From NCBI GenBank assembly GCA_051294375.1, contig CM119269.1, positions 11,452,883 to 11,516,882 on the forward strand: 64,000 bases of DNA, in the 5' to 3' direction. Below the pieces are notes generated by a model. The model saw only the letters and a list, made by a program, of their open reading frames with translations. It searched no databases and was not told where the DNA came from. Shown piece after piece: positions 1-12,360 of the stretch. The position numbers and the translations under genes were made by a program. The first letter of the stretch is position 1. Each line of letters opens with the position of its first letter. This stretch comes from Paraspadella gotoi. Taxonomy: Eukaryota > Chaetognatha.

Positions 1-300
1 AGACTCAAGATCGAGCCAGAGCCCACTATCATAGAAAATTAATGAAAAAAACCGGGAAAAAACGAATGAATCATGCGATAACGAATTGTTGATGTACTAG
101 TAATTGATTGAGGTAATACTAATTGATTGATGTAATAGTAATTTATTGATGTAATAGGAATTGATTATTGATTCGATGATAATCAATTATGATGCGATGA
201 TAGTCATTCACTGCTGTGATGATAGTCATTCAGTGATGCGATGATTGTCATTCATTGATGCGATGATTGTCATTCATTGATGCGATGATAGTCAATAAAA
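1..300. repeat. AT-rich short tandem repeats at window start
   Basis: Two diverged short-period tandem arrays. The first has units like AATTGATTGATGTAATAGT (about 95-165). The second has units of about 25 bp like GATGCGATGATTGTCATTC (about 165-295). No coding potential is visible. Confidence 0.7.
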
Positions 301-309
301 CAAACAAAT

Positions 310-324
310 GCGTGTATGAGTGAA

Positions 325-365
<41 letters not shown>

Positions 366-806
366 AAGAAAGAGATAAATCCACGAAAATCTCGGATGAA
401 AATATGGGATTTTGTATTGAAAAAAAGCGCGGAATAAATGGCAAAATAAAGTTTTTAGAAGGAAAAAAATAATCAGAATTTTTCAAAAACAAACGATCAC
501 GCAAAAGATCGGACAGATAGACAGACACACACAGAGAGACAGAGAGACAGAGAGAGAGAGAGAAAAAGAGAGAGAGAGAGACAGCCGCTGCAGAGAAAAA
601 GAGAAAGAGAAAGGCGATATATAATAATTAAAAGAGAGAGGAGAGAGAAGCTCTACAGCCCCTTTACTCGTTAAAGAATCAGCAGTACTTATGGCGCGCA
701 CGTAGCGTGAGCTATTCTCTACCCAAAGGACCCGGGTTCGCGCCCTGTTCGCGGCATCGTTTTTTACATTAGTGAACCCACATTATATCTAAAAAAATTT
801 TGTAAA

Positions 807-851
<45 letters not shown>

Positions 852-960
852 AGCTGGACAGACGCTGCAGAGCCGGAACTCGTTTTTAGAAGAAGCAGTG
901 ACGGAGAAAAGAGAGAGAGAGAGAGCGACATATAATTAAAACGTTTTTGTTTGTAAATAA
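310..960. repeat. (GA)n microsatellites and tRNA-like SINE scrap
   Basis: GA-rich microsatellites occupy about 310-375, 525-650 and 810-925. Between them, about 690-765, is a short tRNA-like piece with GGTTCGCGCCC (close to a Pol III B box) followed by a T-run. The ORFs here are SLSL low-complexity artefacts. The same B-box-like piece occurs inverted near 2,340-2,410. Confidence 0.6.
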
Positions 961-1139
961 AACATAAACAAATACCAATATTGATATGAAACATGAGAAT
1001 TTTAAAGATCTTGATGATTAGAAGCCATATATGAAAATTCAACTCCCTATGATATCACACTTTCAGAAGCCATGATTGCAAAAAAGCGAGACCGAAAGCT
1101 AAACCGAAAAAAATCTAGACAGGACGGGCTTTGCCGCCT

Positions 1140-1388
1140 GGCTCGATAATAGAGGATATTTGTTTGTTTTGATAAAATGTAAACAAAACATTAATAACTG
1201 TCCTGACTCAATTTTAAGGACATCGATGATGATAAGCTGAATATAAATTATAATTAATCTATAATTAAATAATTAATTAATTTATTAGCATTACGCGTAT
1301 TATTATTTTAATCTAATAATCCAAATTATATCTGAGATTAATTATCGAGGCAGAAATTCGACTTGTTTGCTCAACTTTTCTTTTTCTT

Positions 1389-1421
<33 letters not shown>

Positions 1422-1861
1422 GTTTATTTTTTAAAAAATGAAGAATAACTTATAATGATATGCATTGTCACATATAAATCAGCTAATGTGACCTATTATA
1501 TATGCAGCACTTTCGCCGAATAATATAATTGCATGCATCACATTATTAAAAAAAAAATTTGTTTTTATTTATTATTGCAACTTTGGACCGGTTGGCCCAC
1601 TATTGGCAAATTATATCTAAAATAGGAGTTGATAAGAGAGATATAGTCAAATTAAACATTACTTTTTTTGTTATTCTGATAATTTGTACTATTATTAAAT
1701 TTATAAATATTTTTAGTATATATATTTAATCATTTTTAACTTTTTTTAAATAATAATTATTTGAGTTGTGATAACTATTTATAAATTAATTAAATATGCA
1801 AATATTAAATTTGACCTCGGTCTGGTTTCTTCCTAAAAAAAGAACAATCTTTTTCTCTCTA

Positions 1862-1894
<33 letters not shown>

Positions 1895-2200
1895 TTTTTT
1901 TCCTTCTAAAAACTTTTATTATCGCCATTTATTCCGAGATTTTCGTGGATTTTTTCCTTCTAAAAACTTTTATTATCGCCATTTATTATTTTATCTCAAT
2001 ACAAAATCTCAAAATACAATAACTTACTTAACCTAGATTTCGTGGTCGTTGCGGAGCAACAAGTAAACAATGTCGAGGAACATGACCTAATAACGCGTTA
2101 CGTGTATAAAAAAAATCAACATGACCCAATTTCATGACGCCGTTGCGAGGCAACGGATAACCGATATAAACGAGAGTGACCTAATAATGCGTCTCGTTGG
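1140..2200. other. AT-rich non-coding DNA with repeat fragments
   Basis: There is no gene here. About 1,150-1,260 matches the 'TTTGTTTTGATAAAATGTAAAC ... gtcctgactcaattttaag' part of family B (also near 25,800, 38,640 and 48,540). CT microsatellites sit at 1,388-1,425 and 1,855-1,895. A short direct repeat containing 'ttccttctaaaaactttta' occurs twice within 1,900-1,985. Confidence 0.5.
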
Positions 2201-2334
2201 AGGGAAAACTCTCTCTCTCTCTCTCTTTCTCACTCTCTCTCCCTCTTTTTTCTCTCTCTCTCTCTCTCTCTCTATGTCCTTTTTTTTTACAAAAAAATTG
2301 TTATTCAGTTTTTTTTTTGCTTTTATTTTTTGAA

Positions 2335-2412
2335 TCAGCAGGGCGCGAACCCGAGTGCTTTGGATTGGGAGGTGCTCGGGCTACCTCCGAGGCTCCCGGA
2401 CGAGTTCAGCTT
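2335..2412 (-). repeat. tRNA-derived SINE-like fragment
   Basis: Read on the minus strand, this GC-rich 78-bp piece has a D-arm-like GGTAGCCCGAG, then CACCTCCCAATCCAAAG, then a T-arm/B-box-like GGGTTCGCGCCC. It therefore resembles a decayed tRNA. It is flanked by CT microsatellites. It shares the B-box stretch with the piece near 730. It is more likely a SINE head than a functional tRNA gene. Confidence 0.35.
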
Positions 2413-2540
2413 CTCTATCTCTCTTTTAATTATATGTTGCTCTCTCTCTCTCTTTTTCTCCGTCGCTGTTGCTTCTGATTCTGATTTGTGACGTCGTCGT
2501 CGTCGTCGTCGTCGTTGTCGTTGGCATCACACTTTTGATC

Positions 2541-3076
2541 TTGCCAACTTGCATACTTTTTTAAACTTGCATAATTTTTTAACTTGCATAATTTTTTAAC
2601 TTGCATAATTTTTAACTTGCATAATTTTTTAACTTGCATAATTTTTTAACTTGCATAATTTTTTAACTTGCATAATTTTTTAACTTGCTTAATTTTTCAA
2701 ACTCGCATATTTTTTTCAATTTGCATAATTTTTTGCAACTTGCATTATTTTTTAACTTGCATAATTTTTTCAACTTGTATACTTTTTTCAATTTGCATAA
2801 TTTTTTAACTTGCATAATTTTTTCAACTAGCATAATTTTTCAATTGCATAATTTTTTTAACTTGCATAATTTTTTCAACTTGCATAATTTTTTCAACTTG
2901 CATAATTTTTTCAACTTGCATAATTTTTTCAACTTGCATAATTTTTTCAACTTGCATAATTTTTTCAACTTGCATAATTTTTTCAACTTGCATAATTTTT
3001 TCAACTTGCCATAATTTTTTCAACTTGCATAATTTTTTCAACTTGCATAATTTTTTCAACTTGCATAATTTTTTTA
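2541..3076. repeat. 17-18-bp minisatellite (AACTTGCATAATTTTTT)n
   Basis: About 30 tandem copies of an A/T-rich unit, CAACTTGCATAATTTTTT. The units are diverged at the left and almost identical from 2,865 on, which suggests recent homogenisation from one side. The same unit recurs at about 6,925-6,985, 36,070-36,150, 50,260-50,590 and, inverted, 25,645-25,700. At 50 kb it lies inside a hairpin-ended transposon, so the arrays are probably transposon-borne. Confidence 0.9.
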
Positions 3077-4050
3077 TGCAAATTGGCTAACAACCAATAT
3101 AAAATTATCCATTCATTTAATAAATAAGCTATCTTGCCCCTGACTTTGGACAGGCTTTGGTGGTTTAAGGCCTACATGACTCTTACAAGATAATAACATA
3201 GCAGGTCCATGCAAGCTTTCAATCAAGACTCTCTCAAAGTCTCGTTTATTCACTCCCAGAGTACCTGGCTTTTCTATCAATGAAGTGGAAAATATTTCAA
3301 AGAATTTTTTTTTTTTTTTTTTTTTATTAATACCAAAAACAGTATTGACAAAATCAAAAACAGTATCAGTGTAAAAAACTAAACTATTAAAATTCAACAG
3401 AAACAAAAGACACTAACGTTTAAATTGACTCATAAATAAATGTTATGGACTAATTCATAAGAAACTATAAAATATAACATTCAAAAACGTTCAAAATTCA
3501 AATTTTTAAACCAAAAAACATCAAGTATAAAAAGGAAGCAACAAGAAACACAAGACACAAACATTTAAATAGACTAACCTCGGTCTATTTTAAAATTAAC
3601 GTTTAACTTTAACATTTAAATTTAACGTTTAAGTGGACTCATAAATAAAATGTTATGTACTAATTCATAAGAAACTATAAAATATAACGTTCAAGAACGT
3701 TCAAATTCAAATTTTTAAACCAAAAAAATCAAGAAACAAAAGACACAAACGTTTAAATGGACTCATCAATAAAATATTATGAACTAATTCATAAGAAACT
3801 ATAAAATACAAGAACAAATACAAATACAAGAACGTTCAAAATTCAAATTTTAAACCAAAAATATGAAAACAAAGACAAAACAAAAAATATAAAGCATAAA
3901 CGAAAAACAACGTTAATAAAAACAAGAACAAAATAAAAAATATAAAGCATAAATGAAATATACCTAAAATGTATAATTATAATGTGTTAAAGTAAAGGGC
4001 AAAAATAGGAATTTTTTTTTTATAAAAAATTTATTGTTTAATGTAAAAAA
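3077..4050. other. Non-coding; ~110-bp tandem-like repeats
   Basis: About 3,129-3,235 is a dispersed repeat also present at 52,490-52,595 ('gctatcttgccc ... ccatgcaagcttcaatcaagac' type). From 3,410 to 3,880 a unit around 'gactcataaataaaatgtta' occurs at least three times (about 3,427, 3,648 and 3,757). The A-rich tract 3,880-3,960 is simple sequence. No gene is seen. Confidence 0.5.
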
Positions 4051-4059
4051 CAAAGTTTT

Positions 4060-4163
4060 ATTAGTTTCAACGAATTGTTTTTATTGGAAAACAGACATGT
4101 TTCGGCTTTGGTTTTCAAGCCTTCTTCAGTGTTTGTGAATTAGACAAAATATTGTGCAAAAGA

Positions 4164-4199
<36 letters not shown>

Positions 4200-4480
4200 T
4201 TAAAGTTTCCAACAAAGTGGTGAGACAGAATAGTGGTCAGAGGTGAGGACAGGGTAAGTTGAACACAGATTGAGTGAGTTTTTGAAAAGAAATGAAATTT
4301 GTTAGAGAGAAAGAGAGAGAGAGAGAGATAGACTTAACAGGGATAAATAAATAAAAATATACATTGTGCAATGTACAACAGTAATAAATGTTTAAAAACT
4401 GAAAAAGATTGGTGAGAATTTTTAACAATTGCAAAAGAGTGAATAAATAATTCAATATGTGTACTAATTAGCTAAAGAAA
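4060..4480 (-). mobile_element. PLE terminal repeat (pLTR), minus orientation
   Basis: This copy of the Penelope-like terminal repeat is recognised by shared landmarks in order. They are the ribozyme-like core, the GA microsatellite, 'gtttccaacaaagtggtgagacag', the 'gtggtcagaggtgaggacag' block, a second GA tract, and 'acattgtgcaatgtacaac'. The same order is seen at 58,080-58,250 and, in the other orientation, at 33.5-34.5 and 61.4-61.9 kb. No ORF is present. Confidence 0.75.
4094..4129 (-). ncRNA. Degenerate hammerhead ribozyme core
   Basis: The minus strand reads CTGAAGA - stem II (GGCTT...AAGCC type) - GAAAC - ATGTC. The CUGAUGA box is changed to CUGAAGA, which breaks the invariant core, so this copy is probably inactive. 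It sits at the expected end of the pLTR. Confidence 0.6.
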
Positions 4481-4769
4481 TTTGGTGAAATGTGAAGTTG
4501 AAAAATGAAAGAAAGTTTAGTTTATATTTTATTGCTATATAATGTAAAAAACAAAAAATGTCTAGTATAAAAAGTGTTTAATGCGTAAACGTCAAGGTTT
4601 TATTTTTATAAAACGTCATTATAAGTAATTTATAATTACAATGTGTTAAAGTAAAGGGCAGAGGGACCACAATGCTATTAATAGAAATAAAAAACTACAA
4701 TCAATATATATATATCTACATATATACACACATACACATATACATACATATATATATAAGCACGCAAAT

Positions 4770-5150
4770 CAACAGAAGGAGACACTTATAAAACTAAAGA
4801 CGCTAATAAAAACAAAGAGACAAAAAAGACGCTAAAAACGAAATGAGATGCTAACAAAGAGACGCTAAAAACGAAATGAGTATATCACGTATCACGTATC
4901 ACGCTAATTAAAACAAAGAAAATAAAAAAGAAAGAGACGCTAATAAAAATAATGATAATAATAATAAAAACAAAGATGCTAATAAACATACCACATAAAA
5001 ATAAAAATGTGGTCCCACAATACCCAGTACGAGATACCCTCAATGATTAAATAAGTTCCAATAGCCAATTTTAACCCGTTTTATTAAGTTTCCCCACTCT
5101 ATAGTCCCATCCTCATTTAATGTACCCAGTACATTACCCAATAAGATTCG
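4770..5150. repeat. A-rich 'gacgctaataaaaacaaag' repeats
   Basis: An imprecise tandem array of units like GACGCTAATAAAAACAAAG spans about 4,790-4,985. A short AT-rich spacer follows, up to the truncated end of the neighbouring gypsy ORF. Nothing coding. Confidence 0.5.
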
Positions 5151-5164
5151 TTTTTTAAAACTTC

Positions 5165-6889
5165 CCAATCTGCCACTTAATTTGGAGGAGGAGAAGGCGA
5201 AGGCGAAGCTGCGCGCTGATTAATTTTACTCGTTGATCGAGTAACGCGTGTTGTCGGCGCTGGTTGCCTTGATCTGATGCCTGGACGACGGCCAGGCCTT
5301 CTCTCCGGGATGTCCTCTGTGCTTTCGACCTCCAGATCGTCGTCACTGATCCAGGCGGGTTTTACCCGCGCGATGTTAATCGTTTCGCGTCCCGAATTTG
5401 GAATTTCGATTGTCATATTAACTCCACTACGGTTGATGACTCGATAAGGACCATCGTACGGGGGAACAAGAGGAGGATGTACGCCTGCTTTACGTACAAA
5501 TACGTATTTCGCTGAGTTGAGATTCGCTGGGAGGTGGATGGCCGGCTGCTGATGAGCGGAAGTGGGCGTGGGCTGGAGTCGAGCGACCTCGACGCGAAGT
5601 TTTGCCAGTTGATTTTTTCTCTGATGATTAAGCGAGTCGTTATCAACCTGAGTGTCGCCGAGGAGACTCCCTGGTATAGTCAGGCCTTCGCCGAAGACGA
5701 GGTCCGCCGCTGAGGCGCCAATATCTTCCTTTACCGTCGTTCTTATGGCGAGTAGCGTAAGTGGTAGTTTCCAATACCATTTTTCTCTCGCTTCACTTAT
5801 TAACGCCATTATTGATTCCTTGAGTCTCCGGTGAAATCTCTCCACCAAGCCATTTGCTTGTGGATGGTAAGCAGTCATTGTCTGATGTTTTATTCCCCAG
5901 TTTTTCATCAGTTGTTGCCATAACGTTGAGCAAAACTGGCTGCCTCGATCGGTGGTGATAACAGCTGGCGTCCCGAAAATACTAATCCAATTATGGCTTA
6001 GCGCGTCGAGGATCGTCGGCGTTAGTGTATCCTGTATTGGTATCGCCGCTGGCCACCTCGAGAAGCGGTCGACGATTGTCAGCAAGTAGGAGTAGCCATT
6101 CAAACGGGGCATCTTAACGAGGTCTAAATTTAGATGTTGAAAGCGACGCTGAGGCACCTTGAACTCGCCTATCTCTGGTATCACATGTCGTGTTATTTTC
6201 GCTTTTTGGCATTCTACACAGTCACGTGCCCATCGAGTGACGTCTTGTCGCATTGACGTCCATACGAATTTGGCGGCGACGGCTTTCCTCGTTGCTTCTA
6301 TGCCCGGATGGCCGAGTCCATGAATAACGTTGAAAATCTTTTTTCTCCACGTGGCCGGCACAAATGGCCGGGCCGGGCCGTTGGAGATGTCGACGAGCAG
6401 TTCCTGTTCTCCCACGCGGATTTTTCGAAACGTAAGGCCGGCTCTGGCGTCCTCAGAGATTTTTCTAAAGTCTGGGTCGAGTGATTGTTCCTGTGCTAGC
6501 CTTTCGAAGTCGATTTCGAAATTAGTGAGAGAAGCTATAACGGCGTTTACCTCTTCGAGTCGATCTGGCTTGATGCTACGCTCGAGTGGATCGTCGACTT
6601 TTCCTTCTGATGTGGATGTTGAGGTTGGGATTTCCTCCGTGGGTGGTGGTGTTTGAGTTGTTGGTGGCGGATTGTTCGGCCTCGAGAGGGCGTCGGCCAC
6701 CACATTGGCCTTTCCTTTGAGATATCGAATATCAGTTGTGAATTCGGCTATAGCCGACAACTGATATGATTGACGAAGAGTTTGTGGCTCAGTTTTCTTT
6801 CGAATTGCAGAGACGAGGCTCTGATGATCAGTATAGATAGTGAAGGCGCGTCCTTCCACCCAGTGCCGAAAATGAACGTTTCAATTGTA
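5165..6889 (-). pseudogene. Ty3/gypsy pol fragment: RNase H end + integrase
   Basis: A long uninterrupted minus-strand frame encodes the 3' part of a Ty3/gypsy polyprotein. Its product would finish RNase H and carry out integration. It starts inside RNase H (TIYTDHQSL, then ADALSRP). Next come the zinc-binding HHCC module (GHPGIEATR, then CVECQKAK) and the DDE catalytic core (HLNLDLVKM, TTDRGSQF, HPQANGLVERFHRRLK). It ends in a basic, proline/serine-rich tail. About 560 codons remain open, so the copy is young. Reverse transcriptase, protease and gag are missing: the frame breaks near 6,889 and is followed by minisatellite DNA. No LTR is recognised downstream. The first ATG-like start is not natural, because homology continues upstream of it (HFRHWVEGRAF). 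Confidence 0.9.
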
Positions 6890-6892
6890 TGA

Positions 6893-7250
6893 AAAGACCA
6901 CTCCCTTAAGTATTAGTAATTTTTTATACTTGCATAATTTTTTTAACTTACATAATTTTTTTAACTTGCAGCATTTTTTCGACTTTTAACTATCTAGTTA
7001 TCGAGTTTCATTAGTGAAGCAGTGAGGAAGTTGAAATGTGTGTCCATTTTCTTTGTTTCATATCGATTAAATTATTTTTTGGTTGAATTTCCATTTAATT
7101 ATGATTTACTGCAATATGCAAATTAGATTATGGTAATTTTCTTTGATAGTAAAAAATGGCGAGATCACTATACTTTTAAGATTTTTTTTTTATTTCCCCT
7201 CCGTTTTTTTGAATTTTTCATTTTGTAATTTGTTTTCAACATTTACAATT
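6893..7250. other. AT-rich spacer with short minisatellite
   Basis: It starts with 'accactcccttaagtatta', which also occurs near 52,665. About three 'aacttgcataattttttt' units follow (6,925-6,985), then AT-rich DNA with no recognisable gene. Confidence 0.5.
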
Positions 7251-7342
7251 TTTTGCTCTTAATTTATTTTATTAATTTTTTTTCATTCTCTTCTTTTATT
7301 TTTTCTTTCTCTCTTCCTCTTGGGTCGAGCATCAGTATAGAA

Positions 7343-7480
7343 AATGAGGCGACTTACCACCGGTCTTTCTCTCTAAACCCTTCCTCTCTCCTCTTTCTCC
7401 GAGCCGGTCTATCCACACGGTCACTTTGCCCTAGCTTTGGCAATGACCTTAGATTGACCGGACACAGTAATAGGGCCGGG
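7343..7480 (+). repeat. Dispersed repeat ('accggtctttctctctaaaccc')
   Basis: This 130-bp segment is repeated in inverted orientation at 48,196-48,325, including the 'gcaatgaccttagattgacc' stretch. The peptide similarity between the two copies reflects DNA similarity only. At 48 kb it abuts family B, so it may be that element's outer end. Confidence 0.7.
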
Positions 7481-7509
7481 GCGACCGTGAGGTCAAGTTG
7501 ATCCGGGCG

Positions 7510-9960
7510 ATGATAAAAGTGGATCAGGAGAGAGCTAGACCCACTTCTTTTCTACTTCTCTTACATCGTTAGCAAATTTGCACCTTCTCCTCACTTTTAT
7601 TATTATCATTTTCGTCTTCGACATGGTGAACCCGACTTAAGATAAGTAGTAGACCTCCCCAGTATCAAAAAATTGTCTCCCAAGTTCTCACTCGGTTCGG
7701 TTTCCGTTATTTATCAATATTAAATAAGTTTTAACTCAAATCCGGGAACAAAATGTGACCGCGTATCAACCAATGAAGCGTCAAAGTCAATTAGCGCAAT
7801 CCTCGTGTTGTAATTTTTATTTTCTCAAAAAAATCTAATGATTTTTCCTTATTGTTAATTTTTATTAAATAATTTGCTACCAATGATTTAAAACTAAATT
7901 AATTATTTAAAAAGTATATTTTTTAAAACAGGGCATCTGTATAAACCGGAAGTAAGGTAAAAATAACCGGAGGTAAAGGAAAAATAACCGGAAGTAGTAA
8001 AATAACCTTTCCTAGAAAAAGGTATAATTTTAGACCAAGGCAAATAAAAAAACTAAAACTTAACATTTGAAGAGCTTATGCCTACAATACAGAGAGTAGG
8101 GAGATACAGTACAGTATATATATATACATATATATATATACATATAATATAACATATAATAGATATTAAGTGTAAGATATAACATAAGAATTATGTTAAG
8201 AGAAAACAAAGTTTTATTGTTTACAAACAACAATTTTTTTTGTTTAAAAAACGGACATGGTTTAATTTTGATTTGTTACGAGATAGACTCTTGGTTGTTT
8301 ATTATTAAATTCATATTTTGCCGCTTAGGAAGTATCTGATTAAGTATTTTAAATGTAGATCTAGGATTGTCAGTCCTTTTTCACTGTTCTTACCCAAAGT
8401 TATAAAAGAGACGTACTTACCTAAAGCTGTGAGGATAAATTACCAATTATTCATGACAGTTAGTAAAAATTTAAAATGTTATATTTGCAATTTTATGATT
8501 AAGTTTAAAGTTGACTATTTTTTAATAAGTTTCTCTTTTTTATGTTGAGAAATAGACTTGCTACATGATTCACACCTCACGCCTGTTTTATATCTACTAC
8601 AATAAATATTACTAAATTGATATTCTTCAAATTTCTATAAAGAAATACAAAGCAGAAAATACTACCTCGTTCACGGCGTTACGGTAAAATCCTCAATAGA
8701 CATTTTTCAACTCTGTGGTTGCAAGAGAGAGAGAAAGAGAGAGGAGAGAGAAAGAGAGATAATGGTTGTCACAAAGAACTAAGAAATAAAGTAAAAGTTT
8801 TGAAAGCCAAATGGTGAAAATGAAATTATCAAATTGTGAATAGTTTGAGTTGCCTCACTTTCTGATTGATTTTAAAAATGACGACAAAGGAGGATTCAAA
8901 AAATGTTCATTACAGTTTAAAATGGCCAACAGGGGAGTAAAAGCATTTGATTTGTTTGTAAACAAGCGCAAATAAAACAAAATCTTGGTAAAAATCATGA
9001 ACGGTCCTAAAACCATTCAAAGTTGGAGGCAATTGCCGGACAGTGATATCAAGTTGATGCTGTTTGGATCAGGGATAAATCTTTTGGGGACAATGCTTAA
9101 TACTACTCAAATGTCCATTGAGCCCGCTGCACCTGTCAAGATCTGAAGTAAGGTGAGCAGTCATCCGTTATTGCTTCTTTTGCAACAGGAGTGACTTCCT
9201 CTATCCAAACTTCCAAAGTATTCTTTTTGAGGGATGCCCGGATCGTGGAGAGACGAACTAAGTTGCTTCGTAGGGTTGACCTTATTTTGCATCCTTAACT
9301 CTGTCTCTTCTCTACTTATCCCCAATCCACTCTCCATTCTCTGTTCTTTGTTAAAAACCTTTATCTCTCTCTAGCTCTACTCTAATAAAGACAGCTTCTC
9401 AGTAATATGTCAATTTAAACTTAATTCCCATTATTTTCAATTATTATTTCCAATTTTTTCAATTATTATTATTACCATTAGTAGAATTAATATTATTATT
9501 ATTATTTTCAATTATTTTTAATTATTATTTTTAAAGAACAAAAATTAGAATGATGGAGATTTAAGTTCGTCTTTTGATCAAGGAAAAACTAAATTTTATA
9601 AAAATCATTGAGAATTAATATGTATTTCAGTTCAATTTGCTCTTTATCTAGCAAAAAGGTTAGGAAAAAAAAATTTGTGGCATTTCCATAAATTGCCTAT
9701 ACAAGTAATTTTTTTACCTGAGGTAAAAAATATTACCTTTAATTTTGAATTGATTGAAGATATGACTAAACTTGCCCAAAACTCATTGCCCATTGCTTGA
9801 AAAACAAAGATAAAAAATAATTTGTTAGATTATCAGAATAATAAAATATAATAAAAATCTAACTTTTTGTTACATTTAAAATTAATTTCATTAAAATTGG
9901 AACAATAAAAACACTTATAGGCTGAAAAACTTACTTCCGGTTAGGGCCACGCCCCATAAT
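7510..9960. other. No gene recognised
   Basis: AT-rich DNA with a three-copy AACCGGAAGTA-type repeat (7,955-8,005), a TA-rich tract (8,115-8,165) and a short GA microsatellite (8,725-8,760). The short ORFs have no recognisable domains. The segment 8,870-9,270 is less AT-rich and looks like old decayed coding or repeat DNA, but I cannot name it. Confidence 0.4.
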
Positions 9961-9966
9961 AACAAG

Positions 9967-10653
9967 TATAAGGAATAGGCCTCTGTCTCGTCTCCGTCCT
10001 CCCCTTCGTCTTCTCGCTTTCTTCTCTCTCGTCTTCGAATTCTCAGTCGCTCACGTACATCCCGGATATAACCACTCTCTCTAAAAATATCTCTCCATTT
10101 ACTATTTTCTGTCTCTCTCTCTCTCTCTCTTAGCATCTTGACGTTTAAGACCATAAAATTGAAATTAAGAAAGGCGTCGGGATTCTTGTTGTCGTTGTTG
10201 TCGATGACGTACAAAAATGTGGACTTTGAGAGAGGCGTTGCCGCGCGTCGGACAACATGTAAGGAGCTGATTGGGGACGGCCGCGTCTCCGACACGACCG
10301 TCCGCCAATCGGGAGACTTGGCGATTCTCGACCCCCTCCACATGAGCAAAGATATAAAAGCAACAACTCTGAAGCATCAGAGAGAACCTTATAATAATTA
10401 TTTTTAGTCTCCATTATTTTTGCCTCATATAATTTTGTGAAGTGTTCTTTAACACTTGTAAAGAATAAACTATTTCTGCCATCCTATTTTTGTTGAACCA
10501 AAACCTCTTATTATTTATTCACGATTTGAAAGAAAGAAGAAGGACGAGCAAGAGAGAAAGAATTCGATTAGCGAGCCAGTGGAGTCAGCATAACCGAAGA
10601 ACCCGTAAAGCAACTTTAGGCGACAGTTGTCCCCTTGCTGCAATGATGCTACA
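9967..10653 (+). repeat. 5' LTR of the 10.1-kb element
   Basis: It is nearly identical to 19,426-20,103, with a few small indels. It contains a TATA-box-like GATATAAAAG at 10,351 and AATAAA at 10,464, giving a plausible U3-R-U5 order. It begins TATAAGG and ends GCTACA. The CT microsatellite near 10,110-10,130 is in both copies. ORFs inside it are artefacts. Confidence 0.88.
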
Positions 10654-10675
10654 AATGGTGGCAGCGGTGGGATAA
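10654..10675 (+). promoter_or_regulatory. Putative primer-binding site
   Basis: ATGGTGGCAGCGGTGGGAT directly follows the 5' LTR and starts with TGG, as expected for complementarity to a tRNA 3' CCA end. I cannot assign the tRNA without a search. Confidence 0.5.
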
Positions 10676-10908
10676 CTGTGCTGCAAGACGGTTGCTGCAA
10701 GCCTGACTCAGGGCTCGTTGAACATCTCTCTCCGAAGCATTGGTGAAAGGAAGACGGCGATTTTCAACGCGACGACGAGCGAACTAATTGGGTGTTTGGA
10801 AGCCTGAACGACCCGACTTCTACAAGTTTCAGCCCCTCACTCTTGCGGCGCAAATCGCCTTCGTCATCGCCGTTATCGTTTATCGTGCACGCCGACGTCA
10901 TCGACGAC

Positions 10909-12360
10909 ATGGAACCGGAACCGAAACCACCAGGGGCGGAAACTCCGTCGTCGACGGATTCGCCGCCCCCGCCACCGCCTCCGACTCAATTGCCGCCAGC
11001 CACCGCGGAGACGATGATGACTCTTCTCGGGCAAATGATGAGCCAGATGATGCAGATGCAACAACAACAGGTGCAAGTTGCCGCTACGATGCAGGTACTT
11101 TTGTCTAAAGAGGAGACTCCCGCTCCGCCTCATATTTCGGTTCCGACAGGACACCTTTTCGCCGCCCGAGCGAGCACCGTCAGTTTCGTCGACGTCTTCG
11201 CGTCAGTTCCGGCGTCGCCGGCGGCGACCGTTCTGCCGCCCGCGCCGCCATTTCGCGTCCAACGGCCCCAGCTCCGCCGATTGTGGCCGTCAAGCTCTCT
11301 CCTCCCTCTTCCGCGTTTGCTTCCGGATCCGACGAATCCGGCTACGACGAGGCCGACGCCGTCGCCACGACGAGATCGACGCGCCCACCACAACGACGCC
11401 ACGACGAGTACGGCCGCTACGACTACGACCACTTCCGTGCGTACACCATAGCGACGGCAGCCGCCGCCGCCGCAGCGACGATGATGACGACGATGTGGAA
11501 TCCGTCGTCGTTCCTGTGGGGAGTCGTCTGGGCGCTTCACAATACGAGCGCCGCTCCGACCAACTTTTCCAAAGTACGAGGATGGAGATTCCTTGAGGAG
11601 TTTCGCTTTCGCCTTTGAGGAGGAGGTGATGACGAGTGAGATGCCACGTAAGGTTTGGCGGGGGAAGTTTGTAGCGCTACTAAAAGAGTTCCGCGCACTA
11701 TGGCTACCAACTTCATTCAAGCTAGGAAGGCCGCAGGATGGACGCCACATACGACGAGGTGCGCGACCACCTCTTCGACAGGTTGAAACTTCATCGATGA
11801 AGCACCTCGGCATGAGCTGGAAAGCGCGGTGAAGAAGAAGGAAGAAACTATGCTTATGTATGCCGCACGTCTCCAAACTCTCGCCGCCGCGCCTATGGAC
11901 GTGAGTATGATAACTCACAAATCGAAACCAAGGTGCGGGAAGTCTTCATGAGGAATTTGAGAGACCTCTGGACACAAAGTAAGGGAGATGTTGCCTGGAC
12001 TTTGGATCGCTCTATTTCGTTCGCGCGATCGTATGAGACGCAAGATACTCAGAAGAATCCAAAGCCGTCGTCCACGCCATTGGCTCATCCGGAAGCAGCG
12101 CCGCAGCAGCGCCGCCTCAAGAGCGCTGCAGGATCGTGTTGCATTGCGGCGTCACAGGGCATAGAAAAGATGATTGCTGGAAAATTCACCCAGAGAAGCG
12201 CCCCAAAAATGGAGGACCGCGCTTCAAGAGATCAACGCAACCAAGTAAGGACAGGAAGAAACCGGGGAAGGGGGGAGAAGAGAAGGGACTCGCTCTCCCC
12301 CCGCCACGTCTCAACCTTCACCCTCCGTCCCCCGCCTCATCTTAAACTGAAGGCAGGCCG
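10909..12360 (+). pseudogene. gag of the 10.1-kb element (frameshifted)
   Basis: From an ATG at 10,909 the frame encodes a proline-rich N-terminus and a Met/Gln-rich helical stretch (MMSQMMQMQQQQ). It then drifts through several frames over a capsid-like region: fragments such as YDEVRDHLFDRLKLH and KEETMLMYAARLQ are readable near 11,745-11,875. A CCHC-like knuckle follows near 12,130-12,175 (HCGVTGHRKDDCW). Gag would form the particle and bind RNA through the knuckle. Frame changes and stops make it a pseudogene. The region is GC-rich compared with its surroundings, and the antisense ORFs are shadows. Confidence 0.65.

Noticed and set aside
690-765. Functional tRNA gene
   Set aside because: Only the B-box-like part is convincing; acceptor and anticodon stems do not pair. 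Better explained as a SINE remnant.
2685-3059. Long repetitive ORFs on both strands (FFNLHN and VEKIMQ repeats)
   Set aside because: They are translations of the 18-bp minisatellite; period divisible by three keeps them open by chance.
10145-10414. ORFs on both strands inside the LTRs (also 19,425-19,832)
   Set aside because: They lie in LTR sequence, contain the promoter-like signals, and differ by frameshifts between the two LTR copies.
11130-11918. 262-codon minus-strand ORF
   Set aside because: It is antisense to the GC-rich gag region, composed of Arg/Gly-rich low-complexity sequence with no domain.
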